Part shown: piece after piece, positions 47,455-57,102 of the stretch
Layout: each line of letters begins with the position of its first letter
How positions within the stretch are numbered: position 1 is the stretch's first letter
Assembly (NCBI RefSeq): GCF_007747995.1
Contig: NZ_CP036276.1
Location: 1,169,001-1,233,000, forward strand
DNA length: 64,000 bases
DNA from: Symmachiella dynata
GTDB taxonomy: Bacteria; Planctomycetota; Planctomycetia; Planctomycetales; Planctomycetaceae
Direction of reading: 5' to 3'
Program-made: the position numbers and the translations under genes
The notes under the pieces: model-generated
Told to the model about the DNA's origin: nothing
Seen by the model: the letters and a program-made list of their open reading frames with translations, nothing else
Databases searched by the model: none

Positions 47455-47528
47455 TGACCCCAAGGGGATTTGAACCCCTATTGCCGGGATGAAAACCCGG
47501 TGTCCTAACCGGATTAGACGATGGGGCC
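47455..47528 (-). tRNA. tRNA-Glu (TTC anticodon)
   Basis: Minus-strand cloverleaf with acceptor GGCCCCA/TGGGGTC and discriminator A, anticodon stem CCGGG/CCCGG with loop TTTTCAT (anticodon TTC), and T arm AGGGG-TTCAAAT-CCCCT. CCA is not encoded. A strong terminator follows. Confidence 0.95.
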
Positions 47529-47983
47529 TTGTGCCTGACGCGTCATACAATACAGAACCGCTTTACCGATTGTCAAGACGATGGCCGCCTCATAAAAGCG
47601 GGAAAAACGATGTTTTGTTTTCGCGGATTGAAAAACGTGTTAGAGAGCTTCGGCTCATTCGGTGGCTGTGCTTCAAACAAAAGGGACGAATTCACTGAAT
47701 CTCTCGGATGCGCTCAGCAGGAAACCAATTTTCGCAGTGTCGTGCCTCCTTGGCAGCGATCTGCATGTAGCCCCATTTTCCCGATCGAAAGAGAGAGGCG
47801 CAGTTCAAGCCGAGGAAGGACGTCAGGGAAGATGCGTGGAGATTCACGTAAAGAATTACGGGAACGCGAATTTTGGATCGATCACGTAAGTCACGTCACC
47901 GTCGAAATTACGGTGTAGCAAACGATTTGTGAGCAAAAGACAAAGTAAAGACCAACAATGCAACCACTTGATCCAACAGAATT
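47529..47983. other. Intergenic region between tRNA-Glu and csrA
   Basis: No supported gene. The frames that cross it have no family features. It should contain the promoter of the tRNA at the left end and the 3' untranslated part of csrA at the right. Confidence 0.4.
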
Positions 47984-48190
47984 CTAAGTCTCAGCGGAGG
48001 AAACTCCGGAGTGACCCGTCTTCTGTTCGAGGTTGTGGATTGCTTCGTAAACTTCACTGCGGTGAACAGGGATTTCCTTGGGCGCTTGGATTCCCAAACG
48101 CACTTTATCCCCACGAACTTCCACCACCGTGATGACGATGTTGTCGTCAATTACAATGCTTTCGTTCTTTTTACGTGAAAGAACCAACAT
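47984..48190 (-). CDS. csrA: Carbon storage regulator CsrA
   Basis: The 68-residue protein is a complete Csr[21 protein letters not shown] opens the beta-strand core, [13 protein letters not shown] is the conserved middle with the RNA-binding region, and [13 protein letters not shown] carries the key Arg of the second binding face. It binds GGA-containing loops in mRNA leaders and controls translation. A GGGAGAG lies 12 bases upstream of the ATG. It stands alone; the usual partner genes fliW or flagellin are not in the window. The C-terminal tail of about a dozen residues is variable in the family. Confidence 0.96.
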   Translation of the reverse strand: MLVLSRKKNESIVIDDNIVITVVEVRGDKVRLGIQAPKEIPVHRSEVYEAIHNLEQKTGHSGVSSAET

Positions 48191-49117
48191 TGGACGCTAC
48201 TCTCCCAGTACTGCGAAGCCTGCTCCCCGTGAAGAGGGAACCAGGCCGACACTACGATGACGGCTCGGCTTCATGCAAGCGTATGGGTTGGCCGGCACTT
48301 CAGTGTCCCGCTACCAACCGATCATCTCAATTTATTCTAAGCGTCAAGCAAAAATAGGTCAAGGGGCGACTGTAGACCTTGGCGCAGGCAACCGAGGGCC
48401 AATCCTTAGCTTGCTCATTGTTAAAATGGGAGGAATCTCATAAGTCCTATCTGCTAAACATCTTGTGCTAAAAGCGGGGCGGGCTTCTTTTTGACCTAAC
48501 ATTTTAACAAAAACGAAACTTTTTGCCGACTTCCGGTGTTAATCCATGACCCAAATTGCGAATTCCAGACTTTCGTTTTGTCCAGGTCATTTCGCTAAGG
48601 GATTGGCTGGTGGAACGAATAGCGGGATAGCCGCATGTTGCAAAATGCCATGGTGCATTTTACTAGGTAGGCGGAGCCGAGCCTCCAAATGCGAAATGTC
48701 AATTCGGCGAAAAATTGGCATCCCTCTCCGAAAAGAGAACCGTTAATATTTATGCAGGACGCAAATGTTGAGACAAATTCGATTCTTGCGGGCGAACTTG
48801 GTCGTCATGGCGGCGAGGGCAGGTGTGGGGTTGTGCAAATAAGCGGTCGGATTTCCCGTCAGGTGAGGGATGTCGTCCGCTCAGTATCCTGTTTATTTCC
48901 AGTCCCCGCACCGGTTTTCGGACTCTCGTCTGCCTTCTGGCTGGCCAAGTTGTAGGAATTTATTTGCATGCGAGGCCATTTTCGGTTATGGCTAACGTTA
49001 TATCAATTGCGGAAGCATCCTTTCTGGTCATTCTTTTGGGTGATACTACTTAGATAACTTGTCATATTTTCCTAGCTGAGCATTTTATCGATTTCAGATC
49101 GTGAGAGTGAAAAGTCC
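48191..49117. other. Long gene-free region upstream of csrA and the receiver gene
   Basis: These 927 bp separate two divergent regulatory genes. The few frames in it (for example 48546-48746) have no family features. An inverted repeat AAAATGC/GCATTTT lies at 48642-48661. A small RNA or antisense regulator is conceivable because CsrA is often controlled by RNA, but I see no multiple GGA-loop structure that would support it. Confidence 0.4.
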
Positions 49118-49678
49118 ATGGTCGCAGAAGATTACTCTGGCCGCGCCCTCACCGATGTCGTTGTCAATCGGATTCTGCTTATCGAAGCGGACGCCGAGAC
49201 GGCGCAGTCCATGAAGACGCTGCTCGAAAGCCAAAAGTTCACCGTGTTAACTGCCAAAGACGGTGGCCAAGCGCAGTCGATCTTTGTCATGCGCAAGCCC
49301 GACTTTGTGATCACCGAATTGATTTTGCAAGGCGATACTGGATTCGAGATTTGCGAACGATTCAAACAAACAGATAAAACGGTGCCTGTCTTGGTCGTGT
49401 CTGAGATCGAACTGGATCAAGCCAAGAAGCTTGCCTCCCGAGTCGGCGCTGACGGTTATCTGGTCAAGCCGGTCCAGCCCGAAGTCCTCTTGTCGAAGAT
49501 CCGAGAAATCGCCGAAAACGCATGGTGGGAAGTCCATTCGGATCGTCCACGCGAAGACCGTCGCGTCCGCTTTTCTTGTTCCTGTGGAAAGCGGTTTCGT
49601 GTCAGTCCCGTACACCGCGGCAAATCGTTAACCTGTCCTGAGTGTGGAGAACCCACGATGGTTCCAATTCACGATTAG
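49118..49678 (+). CDS. Receiver-domain protein with C-terminal zinc-ribbon-like tail
   Basis: The 186-residue protein has a CheY-like receiver in residues 18-130: acidic pair E23/D25, switch residue Ser95 and Lys117 in LVKPV. The phospho-acceptor position in VITELIL is Glu67 instead of Asp, so the domain is probably not phosphorylated and may be locked in an active-like state. The tail has CSCG at 154-157 and CPECG at 173-177, a likely four-cysteine zinc ribbon. No DNA-binding or enzymatic output domain is present. It may act by protein contact. The FHA gene lies 215 bp downstream in the same direction. Confidence 0.8.
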   Translation: MVAEDYSGRALTDVVVNRILLIEADAETAQSMKTLLESQKFTVLTAKDGGQAQSIFVMRKPDFVITELILQGDTGFEICERFKQTDKTVPVLVVSEIELDQAKKLASRVGADGYLVKPVQPEVLLSKIREIAENAWWEVHSDRPREDRRVRFSCSCGKRFRVSPVHRGKSLTCPECGEPTMVPIHD

Positions 49679-49893
49679 CCGATCACCTCTTTTAACTGGT
49701 TTGCACGGGTTTCCCTTTCTGTTGAGAAGTTCAGAACTGACGTCGACAGAGTGTCAGTTCCAGGTTCGACCGCGCATTCCAAGCGGTGACTGTTGAGTTT
49801 TGACAATTATTATTTGCGGCATTATCCTTCCCGGTTTTTGCGTTTTATGCCGTTGATCTGAGTATTATTCCTATCCTTTCGAGGCGGTTGGTC

Positions 49894-50415
49894 ATGGCGA
49901 CGTTGATCGTTCAAAACGGTAAACACCAAGGCACAAAGATTCCGCTTCCCAACCGGGAAGTGACTGTCGGCCGCGACGACAAATGTTACGTCCGTTTAAC
50001 ATCGGGTGACGTCAGCCGGGTCCACTGTTCACTGCTGGCTACCAATGAAGGGATTCTCATCAAGGATTCCGGCAGCCAAAATGGTGTGATCATCAACGGC
50101 ATGAAGATCGAAGGGGACCACATGATGCGGCCGGGGGACCTGCTGAAAATCGGTCCTGTGAAGTTCACCATGGAAATCCCACAATTGGCCGCACCGGCGG
50201 GGTCAGCCGACGACGATAGTATTGCGACCTGGCTGGCCGAAGGGGACACCAACGCCAGTGCCGCCGATTCTGAAACGACCGAAATCCAAACTGTCGAAGC
50301 GAATCGCGAGCATTCAACCACCGCTGAGCTGCCCCCCGCCGAGCCGGAAGCCAAGTCGATTGCCGAAGAGGCACAAGACATCATCCGCCGGCACTTTGAG
50401 ATGAAAAAGAAGTAA
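49894..50415 (+). CDS. FHA-domain protein
   Basis: ATG at 49894 (GAGG about 10 bases upstream) gives 173 residues; TTG 49888 is the alternative. Residues 1-95 form a forkhead-associated domain with the phosphothreonine-binding residues intact: GR at 26-27, SRVH at 41-44, SQNG at 61-64 and NG at 68-69. The rest is acidic and probably disordered (AEEAQDIIRRHFEMKKK at the end is helical). FHA proteins bind phosphothreonine made by Ser/Thr kinases. No kinase gene is in the window. The short distance to rsmD (62 bp) suggests co-transcription. Confidence 0.9.
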   Translation: MATLIVQNGKHQGTKIPLPNREVTVGRDDKCYVRLTSGDVSRVHCSLLATNEGILIKDSGSQNGVIINGMKIEGDHMMRPGDLLKIGPVKFTMEIPQLAAPAGSADDDSIATWLAEGDTNASAADSETTEIQTVEANREHSTTAELPPAEPEAKSIAEEAQDIIRRHFEMKKK

Positions 50416-50477
50416 CCCGCTTTTTAGGCGGTTCAATCAGCAACGAACAAGCGACGAGACCTCGAAATTCACCATAG

Positions 50478-51086
50478 ATGCGCATTATTTCCGGAAAGTA
50501 CCGTCGTCGTAAATTGCTCGCTAATCCCGGTCAAACCACCCGCCCGATCATTGATCGGGTCAAAGTGGCCTTGTTTGATCGCCTAGAAGAAAAGCTTCAA
50601 GGCGCAGCGGTCGCCGATATTTTCGCAGGGACCGGTAGTTTTGGTTTGGAGGCCCTCAGTCGCGGCGGGCGGCTAGCGGTCTTTATTGAGCAGGACCATC
50701 GCGCCTGGGAATTGCTCAAGCAAAATGTCGAGTCGCTCAAGGCCGAAGAAGAGACGCTCTGTTGGCGCACCAATGCGTTACGGTCCTCCTTCAAACCCAA
50801 AGGGCTGAACGATTGGAGCCCTTACGACATTGTTTTCTTCGATCCCCCGTACCGATTCATGGAAGGGGCCGACGAAACCTCCGAGCCTTACAAGGCGCTC
50901 ACGCGCTTAGCCCGCGCCGATGTCACAGCCGACGATGCGTTGCTGGTCATCCGCACTGGGGGCAAGGCTGAATTTGCTGTCCCCCCGGAATGGACGCTTC
51001 AGGAATGCCTTAAGCCGTCCAGTATGGCTTTGCACTTCTACGTGAAAACGACTGATCCCCCGGCTCCCGGCACCGCCCAGGAGTAA
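50478..51086 (+). CDS. rsmD: 16S rRNA (guanine(966)-N2)-methyltransferase RsmD
   Basis: The 202-residue protein opens with MRIISGKYRRRKL, the typical RsmD start, and has the PIIDRVKVALFD segment, the SAM-binding loop FAGTGSFGLEALSRG at 49-63 and the catalytic DPPY at 122-125. It methylates N2 of G966 in 16S rRNA during 30S assembly. It lies directly after the FHA gene and before the short-chain dehydrogenase; coaD, often next to rsmD in other bacteria, is not here. Confidence 0.93.
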   Translation: MRIISGKYRRRKLLANPGQTTRPIIDRVKVALFDRLEEKLQGAAVADIFAGTGSFGLEALSRGGRLAVFIEQDHRAWELLKQNVESLKAEEETLCWRTNALRSSFKPKGLNDWSPYDIVFFDPPYRFMEGADETSEPYKALTRLARADVTADDALLVIRTGGKAEFAVPPEWTLQECLKPSSMALHFYVKTTDPPAPGTAQE

Positions 51087-51167
51087 TCACCGCCACGGTG
51101 GATTGCAATTCGCCGCCTCCTTTTGCATAGTCGGTCCAGTGACTAAGCAAAAATACGGAGACCAGCG

Positions 51168-51950
51168 ATGAGCATTTGGGATCGATTGCGGTTAGATGGG
51201 CGGAAGCTCTTCATCACCGGCGGGAGCCGCGGATTGGGCCGGGAAATGGCGCTGGCCATCGCCGAAGCAGGTGCCGATGTCGTGCTCGTTGGCCGCGATG
51301 CGGAGAGTTTAGAACGAACAGCTGAGGATATTCGCGGATTCGGACGCAACGCGCACACGATCATCGGCGACATCGGGCAACCGGAACAGGCGGAACAAAT
51401 TTGCCGCGATGCTCTCGCCGAACATGGTCCATTTGAGATTCTGATCAACAACGTGGGCGGGCGGCGGATCAATGTCCCGACCGAGGAATTGCCGCTGGAT
51501 GATTGGCAGACGATTCTCGATTTGAATCTCACCAGCACGTTCCTCTGCACAAAAATCATTGGCGGGGCGATGCTCAAATTGCCCGGCGGTGGACGGGTGA
51601 TTAACAACGCGTCTATTTCAGGCATGATTGCCAGCCGCAACATCGGTGGCCGCAGCTACGAAGCCTCCAAGGCGGCGGTGATTGCTTTCACGCGGGCGAC
51701 AGCCGCCGATTGGGCGCCGCAGGGCGTGACGGTCAATGCGATCTGTCCCGGCGGATTTATGACCGAACCCAACCAGCGCTGGGCCAAGGACAATCCCTCG
51801 GTCATCGAGTCCTTCGAGGCAGCGATTCCCGCGGGGAAATTCGGCGACCCGGAAGACCTGGGACCGTTGGCGGTCTATCTCGCCTCAGACGCTTCACGTT
51901 ACATGACCGGGGCGACCTTGGTCATCGACGGCGGATATACGTTGTGGTAA
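51168..51950 (+). CDS. Short-chain dehydrogenase/reductase
   Basis: The 260-residue protein is a classical SDR: cofactor loop GGSRGLG at 18-24, NNVGG at 94-98, catalytic Ser near 149-151, Tyr164 and Lys168 in SYEASK, and the CPGGFMTE block after it. The final GATLVIDGGYT is also typical. It probably oxidises or reduces a hydroxyl or keto group of a sugar acid or similar; gluconate 5-dehydrogenase is the nearest type I recognise, but the substrate is open. GGAG seven bases before the ATG supports the start. Confidence 0.88.
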   Translation: MSIWDRLRLDGRKLFITGGSRGLGREMALAIAEAGADVVLVGRDAESLERTAEDIRGFGRNAHTIIGDIGQPEQAEQICRDALAEHGPFEILINNVGGRRINVPTEELPLDDWQTILDLNLTSTFLCTKIIGGAMLKLPGGGRVINNASISGMIASRNIGGRSYEASKAAVIAFTRATAADWAPQGVTVNAICPGGFMTEPNQRWAKDNPSVIESFEAAIPAGKFGDPEDLGPLAVYLASDASRYMTGATLVIDGGYTLW

Positions 51951-52065
51951 TGTTCACAGTCCCTCGGATACTCTCCGCGGGGACAGGGACAGCGCCCTCC
52001 CGATTATCTCCATCAACCCTCGGATCCGCCGGGGGATCAATCCACCCTCCTTGGAAAGGCACTCC

Positions 52066-52512
52066 ATGAAATCCTCCTACCGATTGGCCGCCTGCGGCTT
52101 CGCGATCCTTGCGGCACTGGTCGCCACCACACGATTCACCACAAGCAACGACAGCCATGCCGACGAACCGGCCGAGAGTCGTATTTTTGAATTGCGGACC
52201 TATACCACTAACCCGGGAAAGCTGCCCGCACTGCACGCGCGGTTTCGCGACCACACAATGAAACTGTTCGAAAAGCACGGCATGAAAAATGTCGCCTACT
52301 GGACGCCAAGCGATGAAAAACTGGCCGACAATACGTTGATCTACGTCGTCTCCCACGCCAGCCCCGAAGCGGCCAAGGCATCCTGGAAGGGTTTCATCAG
52401 CGATCCGCAATGGAAAGAGGCATACGCCGAATCGATCGCCGATGGCAAACTCGTCAAAAAGGTCGAGAGCGTGTACATGACACCGACTGATTTTTCTCCG
52501 ATGAAGAAGTGA
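52066..52512 (+). CDS. NIPSNAP family protein with signal peptide
   Basis: ATG at 52066 follows GGAAAGG; an in-frame TTG at 52051 is rejected. The 148-residue product has an N-terminal signal peptide or anchor (FAILAALVA) and then a single NIPSNAP-type ferredoxin-like domain: RIFELRTYTTNPGKLPAL, FEKHGM, VAYWTP and a C-terminal VESVYMTPTDFSP. Related small proteins are abundant in planctomycetes; their function is not established. The stop lies 8 bp before the ATG of mtnA, so the two are likely co-transcribed. Confidence 0.85.
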   Translation: MKSSYRLAACGFAILAALVATTRFTTSNDSHADEPAESRIFELRTYTTNPGKLPALHARFRDHTMKLFEKHGMKNVAYWTPSDEKLADNTLIYVVSHASPEAAKASWKGFISDPQWKEAYAESIADGKLVKKVESVYMTPTDFSPMKK

Positions 52513-52520
52513 CGCACCAC

Positions 52521-53606
52521 ATGGCAACGACGAACCCCACCGACATCCCGCGCACGCTTTCCTGGCAAGGGGAGACGACTGGTTGTCTGCGGATGATTGA
52601 CCAAACATTACTGCCGATGGAGTTGCGCGAAATCGATTGCGACTCCGTCGAGCAGGTTTGGGAAGCGATCCGCGCACTGCGCGTCCGCGGCGCCCCGGCC
52701 ATCGGCGTCGCAGCGGCCTACGGCGTGGTGCTGGGCGTGCGCAGCGCAGCGTCCGGTTCGCGTGATGAATTCGATGCGGCACTCGACAAGACAGCCACAT
52801 ACCTCGCCAGCAGTCGGCCGACGGCGGTTAATCTGTTTTGGGCGCTCGACCGCATGCGGCAGTTCGCCGGTGGACATCCGGAGGCGTCACCGTCAGAGTT
52901 GACGGCGCTGTTGTTGGACGAAGCGCGGCGGATCGATGATGAAGACCGCGCCATGTGCGCCGCAATCGGACGCGTCGGTGCGGAGTTGCTCAGCGATGGC
53001 GATGCGGTGCTGACCCATTGCAATGCGGGTGGATTGGCGACCGCCGGTGACGGAACGGCCCTCTCGGTTTTCTTTGCTGCCGCCGCGGCTGGCAAAAAGA
53101 TCGAAGTCTATGTCGACGAGACCCGCCCGTTGTTGCAAGGCGCGCGGCTGACCCAATGGGAATTGATGCAGCGGAACATTCCAGCAACGTTGATCTGCGA
53201 TTCAATGGCCGGCTGGGTCATGAAGCAAGGCCGCGTGCAAGCTGTTGTGACCGGAGCGGATCGTATTGCCGCCAATGGCGATGCCGCGAATAAAATCGGC
53301 ACGTACTCTGTTGCCACGTTGGCCAAAGCGCATGGCATTCCGTTTTATGTCGCTGCTCCGACCAGCACATTCGACCTTGCGCTGCCTGACGGCTCGCAGA
53401 TCCCGATCGAAGAACGGGCTGCGGAGGAGATTACGCATGGTTTCGGCCGGCAAACCGCGCCCGACAATGCCCAGGTGTTTAATCCGGCCTTCGACGTAAC
53501 CGACGCGGCGCTCATCCAAGCAATTTTCACCGAGCGGGGAGTCATACGTCCTGTGACGACGGAAAATGTGCGCAAAATGGTCGGCAGTTCCGCCGCGGAC
53601 AATTGA
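52521..53606 (+). CDS. mtnA: S-methyl-5-thioribose-1-phosphate isomerase
   Basis: With ATG 52521 the protein has 361 residues, the usual length. A GTG at 52509 overlapping the previous stop is possible. The family marks are complete: RVRGAPAIGVAAAYG at 54-68, catalytic Cys167 in THCNAGGLAT and Asp247 in GADRIAANGD, and the AQVFNPAFDVTDA block near the end. It converts 5-methylthioribose 1-phosphate to the ribulose form in the methionine salvage pathway in the cytoplasm. No other salvage gene is in the window. Confidence 0.95.
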   Translation: MATTNPTDIPRTLSWQGETTGCLRMIDQTLLPMELREIDCDSVEQVWEAIRALRVRGAPAIGVAAAYGVVLGVRSAASGSRDEFDAALDKTATYLASSRPTAVNLFWALDRMRQFAGGHPEASPSELTALLLDEARRIDDEDRAMCAAIGRVGAELLSDGDAVLTHCNAGGLATAGDGTALSVFFAAAAAGKKIEVYVDETRPLLQGARLTQWELMQRNIPATLICDSMAGWVMKQGRVQAVVTGADRIAANGDAANKIGTYSVATLAKAHGIPFYVAAPTSTFDLALPDGSQIPIEERAAEEITHGFGRQTAPDNAQVFNPAFDVTDAALIQAIFTERGVIRPVTTENVRKMVGSSAADN

Positions 53607-53673
53607 TCACTATAATACGGCTGCGCTCCCGAAATCCGATGCACACACCGCGCGCCCGATCGAAAGCCGAGTG

Positions 53674-54870
53674 ATGAATTTTGCCCTCTTGGGTGACGCC
53701 CCCGAAGTCCAACCGCTGCTCAGGGCCATCTGCGCAACCCCTGACCATCAAGTGACGGCCCTCTACAAAGCCAACGACTCAGCCGGTTGTTGTCCTGCAG
53801 CGGTCGATTGTCCGTCCATCCAGGCCGTCCAACAGGATGCGACCATCGAAGCGGTGATTGTGGCCAGTGAATCGGATGAAGTTTTGAAGGCGGCCCGTGA
53901 AATGGCCGAAGCGGGAAAATCGTTGCTCGTGCTGCCGCTCTACGGCCAGGATTTGGGGGTGATTTATGAGTTATCGCTGGTGACGGCCGATGAACCGATC
54001 ACGTTGTTCCCCATTTGGCCGCTCCGCCAACATCCGTTGGTGGTGCAATTGCGGCAATTGCTCGATGACGGGGAATTGGGCGTCGTGCAGTATTTGGAAT
54101 TAAACCGCACCCTCGTTCCCGCGAGCGACAACAAACAATCGCCGTTTTTGACCAAGTCGCAAGTTGACCGTGCGTTTTTAGCGGACATCGATCTGCTGCG
54201 GGATTTGGGTGGGAATTACAGCCTCGTCACGACGCTACGGACCGGTACCGACGAAGCGCTTTCGTCACTGACCACCACACTGGCTTGCGACCAAGCGCCG
54301 CAGGCGACTTGGATGGCGAAGGTGGACCGGGAAGAATCGTGGCAACTGAAAATCGCCGGTATGCGTTCCACGGCGGTCCTGAGCGGTAATCCGGCTGACT
54401 CGTCTTTGACATTGCAGGCAGACGGTCCAGATTTTGAGTTGCCGCAACAAACGGCTGTCGACGATTGGGGACCGGCGGTCCTGGCATCGTTTTTGGCGGC
54501 GCGGGACAATGACACATCTGAGCCGAAATGGGAAGCTATTCAGCGAGGCATGGAATTGATGCATGCGACCGACCGTTCGCTGCGTCGCAAACGAACGATC
54601 GAGTTGTTCTTCGAAGCGCATTCGGAGCGGAGCAACTTCAAAACACAAATGACGGCCATCGGTTGCTGTTTGATCATGCTCACGTTGTTGGGAGTGATTG
54701 TGGTCCTTGTCGGTGGCCAAGCGGGGCTGCCACCGGTCGTCATGTCGGTGTTGCGGGTCGCGGTCTTCGCGCCGCTGGGGATTTTTCTGCTGTTGCAAGC
54801 ATTGTATGTGCTGGCCAAGCCGGCAGCGCCGGCGCGGCCTGCGGCAACGGCGCGGCACGATTCGTCTTGA
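53674..54870 (+). CDS. Oxidoreductase-like (GFO/IDH/MocA fold) protein with two C-terminal membrane helices
   Basis: I set the start at ATG 53674, where the Rossmann strand MNFALLGDAPE begins. The frame opens earlier at 53566, inside mtnA, with residues of no family likeness. The N-terminal 120 residues look like a nucleotide-binding fold of the GFO/IDH/MocA type (EAVIVASESDEVLKAAREMAEAGKSLLV), but the usual GxGxxG is not intact, so NAD(P) binding is doubtful. A second domain with LGVVQYLELNR and FLADIDLLRDLGG follows. Two hydrophobic helices at the end (about 330-385) would anchor it in the membrane. The function is unknown. Confidence 0.65.
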   Translation: MNFALLGDAPEVQPLLRAICATPDHQVTALYKANDSAGCCPAAVDCPSIQAVQQDATIEAVIVASESDEVLKAAREMAEAGKSLLVLPLYGQDLGVIYELSLVTADEPITLFPIWPLRQHPLVVQLRQLLDDGELGVVQYLELNRTLVPASDNKQSPFLTKSQVDRAFLADIDLLRDLGGNYSLVTTLRTGTDEALSSLTTTLACDQAPQATWMAKVDREESWQLKIAGMRSTAVLSGNPADSSLTLQADGPDFELPQQTAVDDWGPAVLASFLAARDNDTSEPKWEAIQRGMELMHATDRSLRRKRTIELFFEAHSERSNFKTQMTAIGCCLIMLTLLGVIVVLVGGQAGLPPVVMSVLRVAVFAPLGIFLLLQALYVLAKPAAPARPAATARHDSS

Positions 54871-55034
54871 TCCCTTGCATCGCGTATAATCGACCGGCAA
54901 TCGACGTGCGTTGACCATCGCATTCCTGAGAACCAATTGCAAAACTGAGTTGAGCATGTTCTAGCAATTTGTAGGTTCCTGTCAGTGGTGCGCGTCAAAA
55001 GGTTTTGAAACGAGTCGTAGAGAAAAGACCATTC

Positions 55035-57023
55035 ATGTCCGCTAGTGTGAGCAGTGCATCGATTCTCGGTCCCGACGGTCGCATTGCCGCGCGGTTGACT
55101 GACTATGAGCATCGGCCCGAACAATTGGAAATGGCCGAAGCGGCCGAACACGCGATTCGTGAACGGTCGCATCTAATTGTCGAAGCGGGAACGGGCGTGG
55201 GGAAGAGCTTCGCCTATCTCGTCCCGGCGATTCTACATGCCACTGCTGCTCAAGGAGCCACGCCCAACAAGAGCGACAAAAAGCCGATCATCATCTCCAC
55301 CAACACGATCAGCTTGCAAGAACAGCTCATCCTCCGCGACATCCCATTTCTCAACGCGGTGCTGCCGGTCGAATTCTCCGCTGTGTTGGTCAAAGGACGG
55401 TCGAATTACATCAGTTTGCGGCGGATGAATGGCGCCATCGATCGTGCGAAAACGGTCTTTTCCCAGTCCGAAGAGACCGAGCAATTGGCGCAAATCGCTG
55501 AGTGGTCGCAAGAAACGGGCGACGGCAGTAAGTCGGATTTACGGTTCCGCCCGCTGCCCAAGGTTTGGGATGAAATCCAAAGCGAGCATGGCAACTGCCT
55601 CGGCAAACGCTGCCCGACTTACGATGCTTGCTTTTACTACAAAGCCCGTCGCCGCGTGTGGAACGCAGATATCTTAGTTGTGAACCATGCGCTGTTCTTC
55701 TCCGACTTGGCCCTCCGTCGCGAAGGGGCCAAGGTGTTGCCCGATTATGATGTTGTGATTTTGGACGAAGCTCACAGTGTCGAAGGGGTGGCGGGCGCGC
55801 ATTTGGGGATGACCATCTCTAGTGGACAATTCGAATATCTGCTCAACAAGCTCTACAACGACCGGACGCAAAAAGGGCTGCTCGTTCCGCACGGTCTGAC
55901 CGCAGCACAGAAACTGGTGGTTCATTTGCGGCATGTGGTGGGCGATTTCTTCGATGCGTTGAAGGATTGGTTGCGCCTGCACGGCAACTCCAACGGTCGC
56001 TTGCGCACGCCACCGGATGTGATCAACGAAGTCAACGGTCCGTTGCGGGAATTGGCCGGCAGTATTGCCGTGCATGCGGAAAAACTCAAACGCGAAGAAG
56101 AGAAGGTCGAACTGACCGCCGCGGCCAATCGTTGCGTGACATTGGCCGACGGCTTGAGCAATTGGCTGCACCAAACGATGCCCGATTCGGTCTATTGGAC
56201 GGAGTACATGAGCGGACGCCGCGAGCGGGTGACTTTGTATTGCGCGCCGATTGAAGTGGCGGCGACGCTGCAAAAGGAACTGTTCGATAAGACGCCGACC
56301 GTGATTTTAACCAGTGCGACGTTGGCTGTGGCGGGGAAGGATTTTAATTTCACCAAACTGCGCTTGGGTGTCGGCAACAGTTTTGAGAACAAACTAGGCA
56401 GCCCGTTTGACTACCGCCAGAACGTGCAATTGATTTTGCCGAAATCGATGCCCGACCCGGGCGGGTCGCCGTCGGAGTACGAAGCGGCGGTGTGTGAGAA
56501 GATTAAAAAATACGTCGCGCAAACCGAAGGCCGGGCGTTTGTGTTGTTCACCAGTTACGGCATGCTCCGCAACTGTGCCGCACGTTTGCAGTATTGGTTC
56601 TCCGACAATAGCTTCGGACTGTACCAACAAGGGGAGGGGATGCCGACGTCGCTGATGTTGGAGCGATTCCGTAAAGACGAGCGGGGAGTGATCTTCGGCA
56701 CGGATAGTTTTTGGCAAGGCGTGGATGTGCCGGGAGATGCACTGCAAAATGTGATCATCGCCAAATTGCCCTTCAGCGTACCCGACCATCCGCTGTTGGA
56801 AGCTCGCATCGAAGCCATCAAGTCCCGCGGCGGAAATGCCTTTATGGAATATCAAGTCCCCGAGGCGATCATCAAACTCAAACAAGGCTTCGGCCGCTTG
56901 ATCCGCCGCAAAACCGATCACGGCCAAGTGGTGATCCTCGACCCCCGCGTCCGCACCAAACAATACGGCCGCATGTTCCTCAGCAGCTTGCCCGATTGCC
57001 AAGTCGTGATTGATGATGAATAA
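55035..57023 (+). CDS. DinG-family ATP-dependent helicase
   Basis: ATG 55035 gives 662 residues. Motifs: Walker A AGTGVGKS at 51-58, motif Ia STNTISLQEQL, Walker B DEAH at 244-247, TSATL near 430, GVDVPG and the closing QGFGRLIRRKTDHG with RxxR. This is an XPD/DinG-type superfamily 2 helicase that unwinds DNA during repair or replication restart. DinG proteins carry a four-cysteine iron-sulfur cluster. Three cysteines are present in CLGKRCPTYDAC (188, 193, 199), but the first, expected in KGRSNYxCLRR, is Ser127. It is cytoplasmic, with no clear operon partner. Confidence 0.88.
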   Translation: MSASVSSASILGPDGRIAARLTDYEHRPEQLEMAEAAEHAIRERSHLIVEAGTGVGKSFAYLVPAILHATAAQGATPNKSDKKPIIISTNTISLQEQLILRDIPFLNAVLPVEFSAVLVKGRSNYISLRRMNGAIDRAKTVFSQSEETEQLAQIAEWSQETGDGSKSDLRFRPLPKVWDEIQSEHGNCLGKRCPTYDACFYYKARRRVWNADILVVNHALFFSDLALRREGAKVLPDYDVVILDEAHSVEGVAGAHLGMTISSGQFEYLLNKLYNDRTQKGLLVPHGLTAAQKLVVHLRHVVGDFFDALKDWLRLHGNSNGRLRTPPDVINEVNGPLRELAGSIAVHAEKLKREEEKVELTAAANRCVTLADGLSNWLHQTMPDSVYWTEYMSGRRERVTLYCAPIEVAATLQKELFDKTPTVILTSATLAVAGKDFNFTKLRLGVGNSFENKLGSPFDYRQNVQLILPKSMPDPGGSPSEYEAAVCEKIKKYVAQTEGRAFVLFTSYGMLRNCAARLQYWFSDNSFGLYQQGEGMPTSLMLERFRKDERGVIFGTDSFWQGVDVPGDALQNVIIAKLPFSVPDHPLLEARIEAIKSRGGNAFMEYQVPEAIIKLKQGFGRLIRRKTDHGQVVILDPRVRTKQYGRMFLSSLPDCQVVIDDE

Positions 57024-57102
57024 CGGGATTTGCTAGACGACATTGCTTAAATACAAAATTGGCATATTGACCCGTTATTCGACTAGGCATAAAATTGCCA
57101 TC

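Noticed and set aside
47061-47492. 143-codon plus-strand frame
   Set aside because: It runs through the antisense strand of tRNA-Glu and its terminator.
48546-48746. 66-codon frame in the long gap before the receiver gene
   Set aside because: No ribosome site, signal peptide or family feature; codon use looks random.
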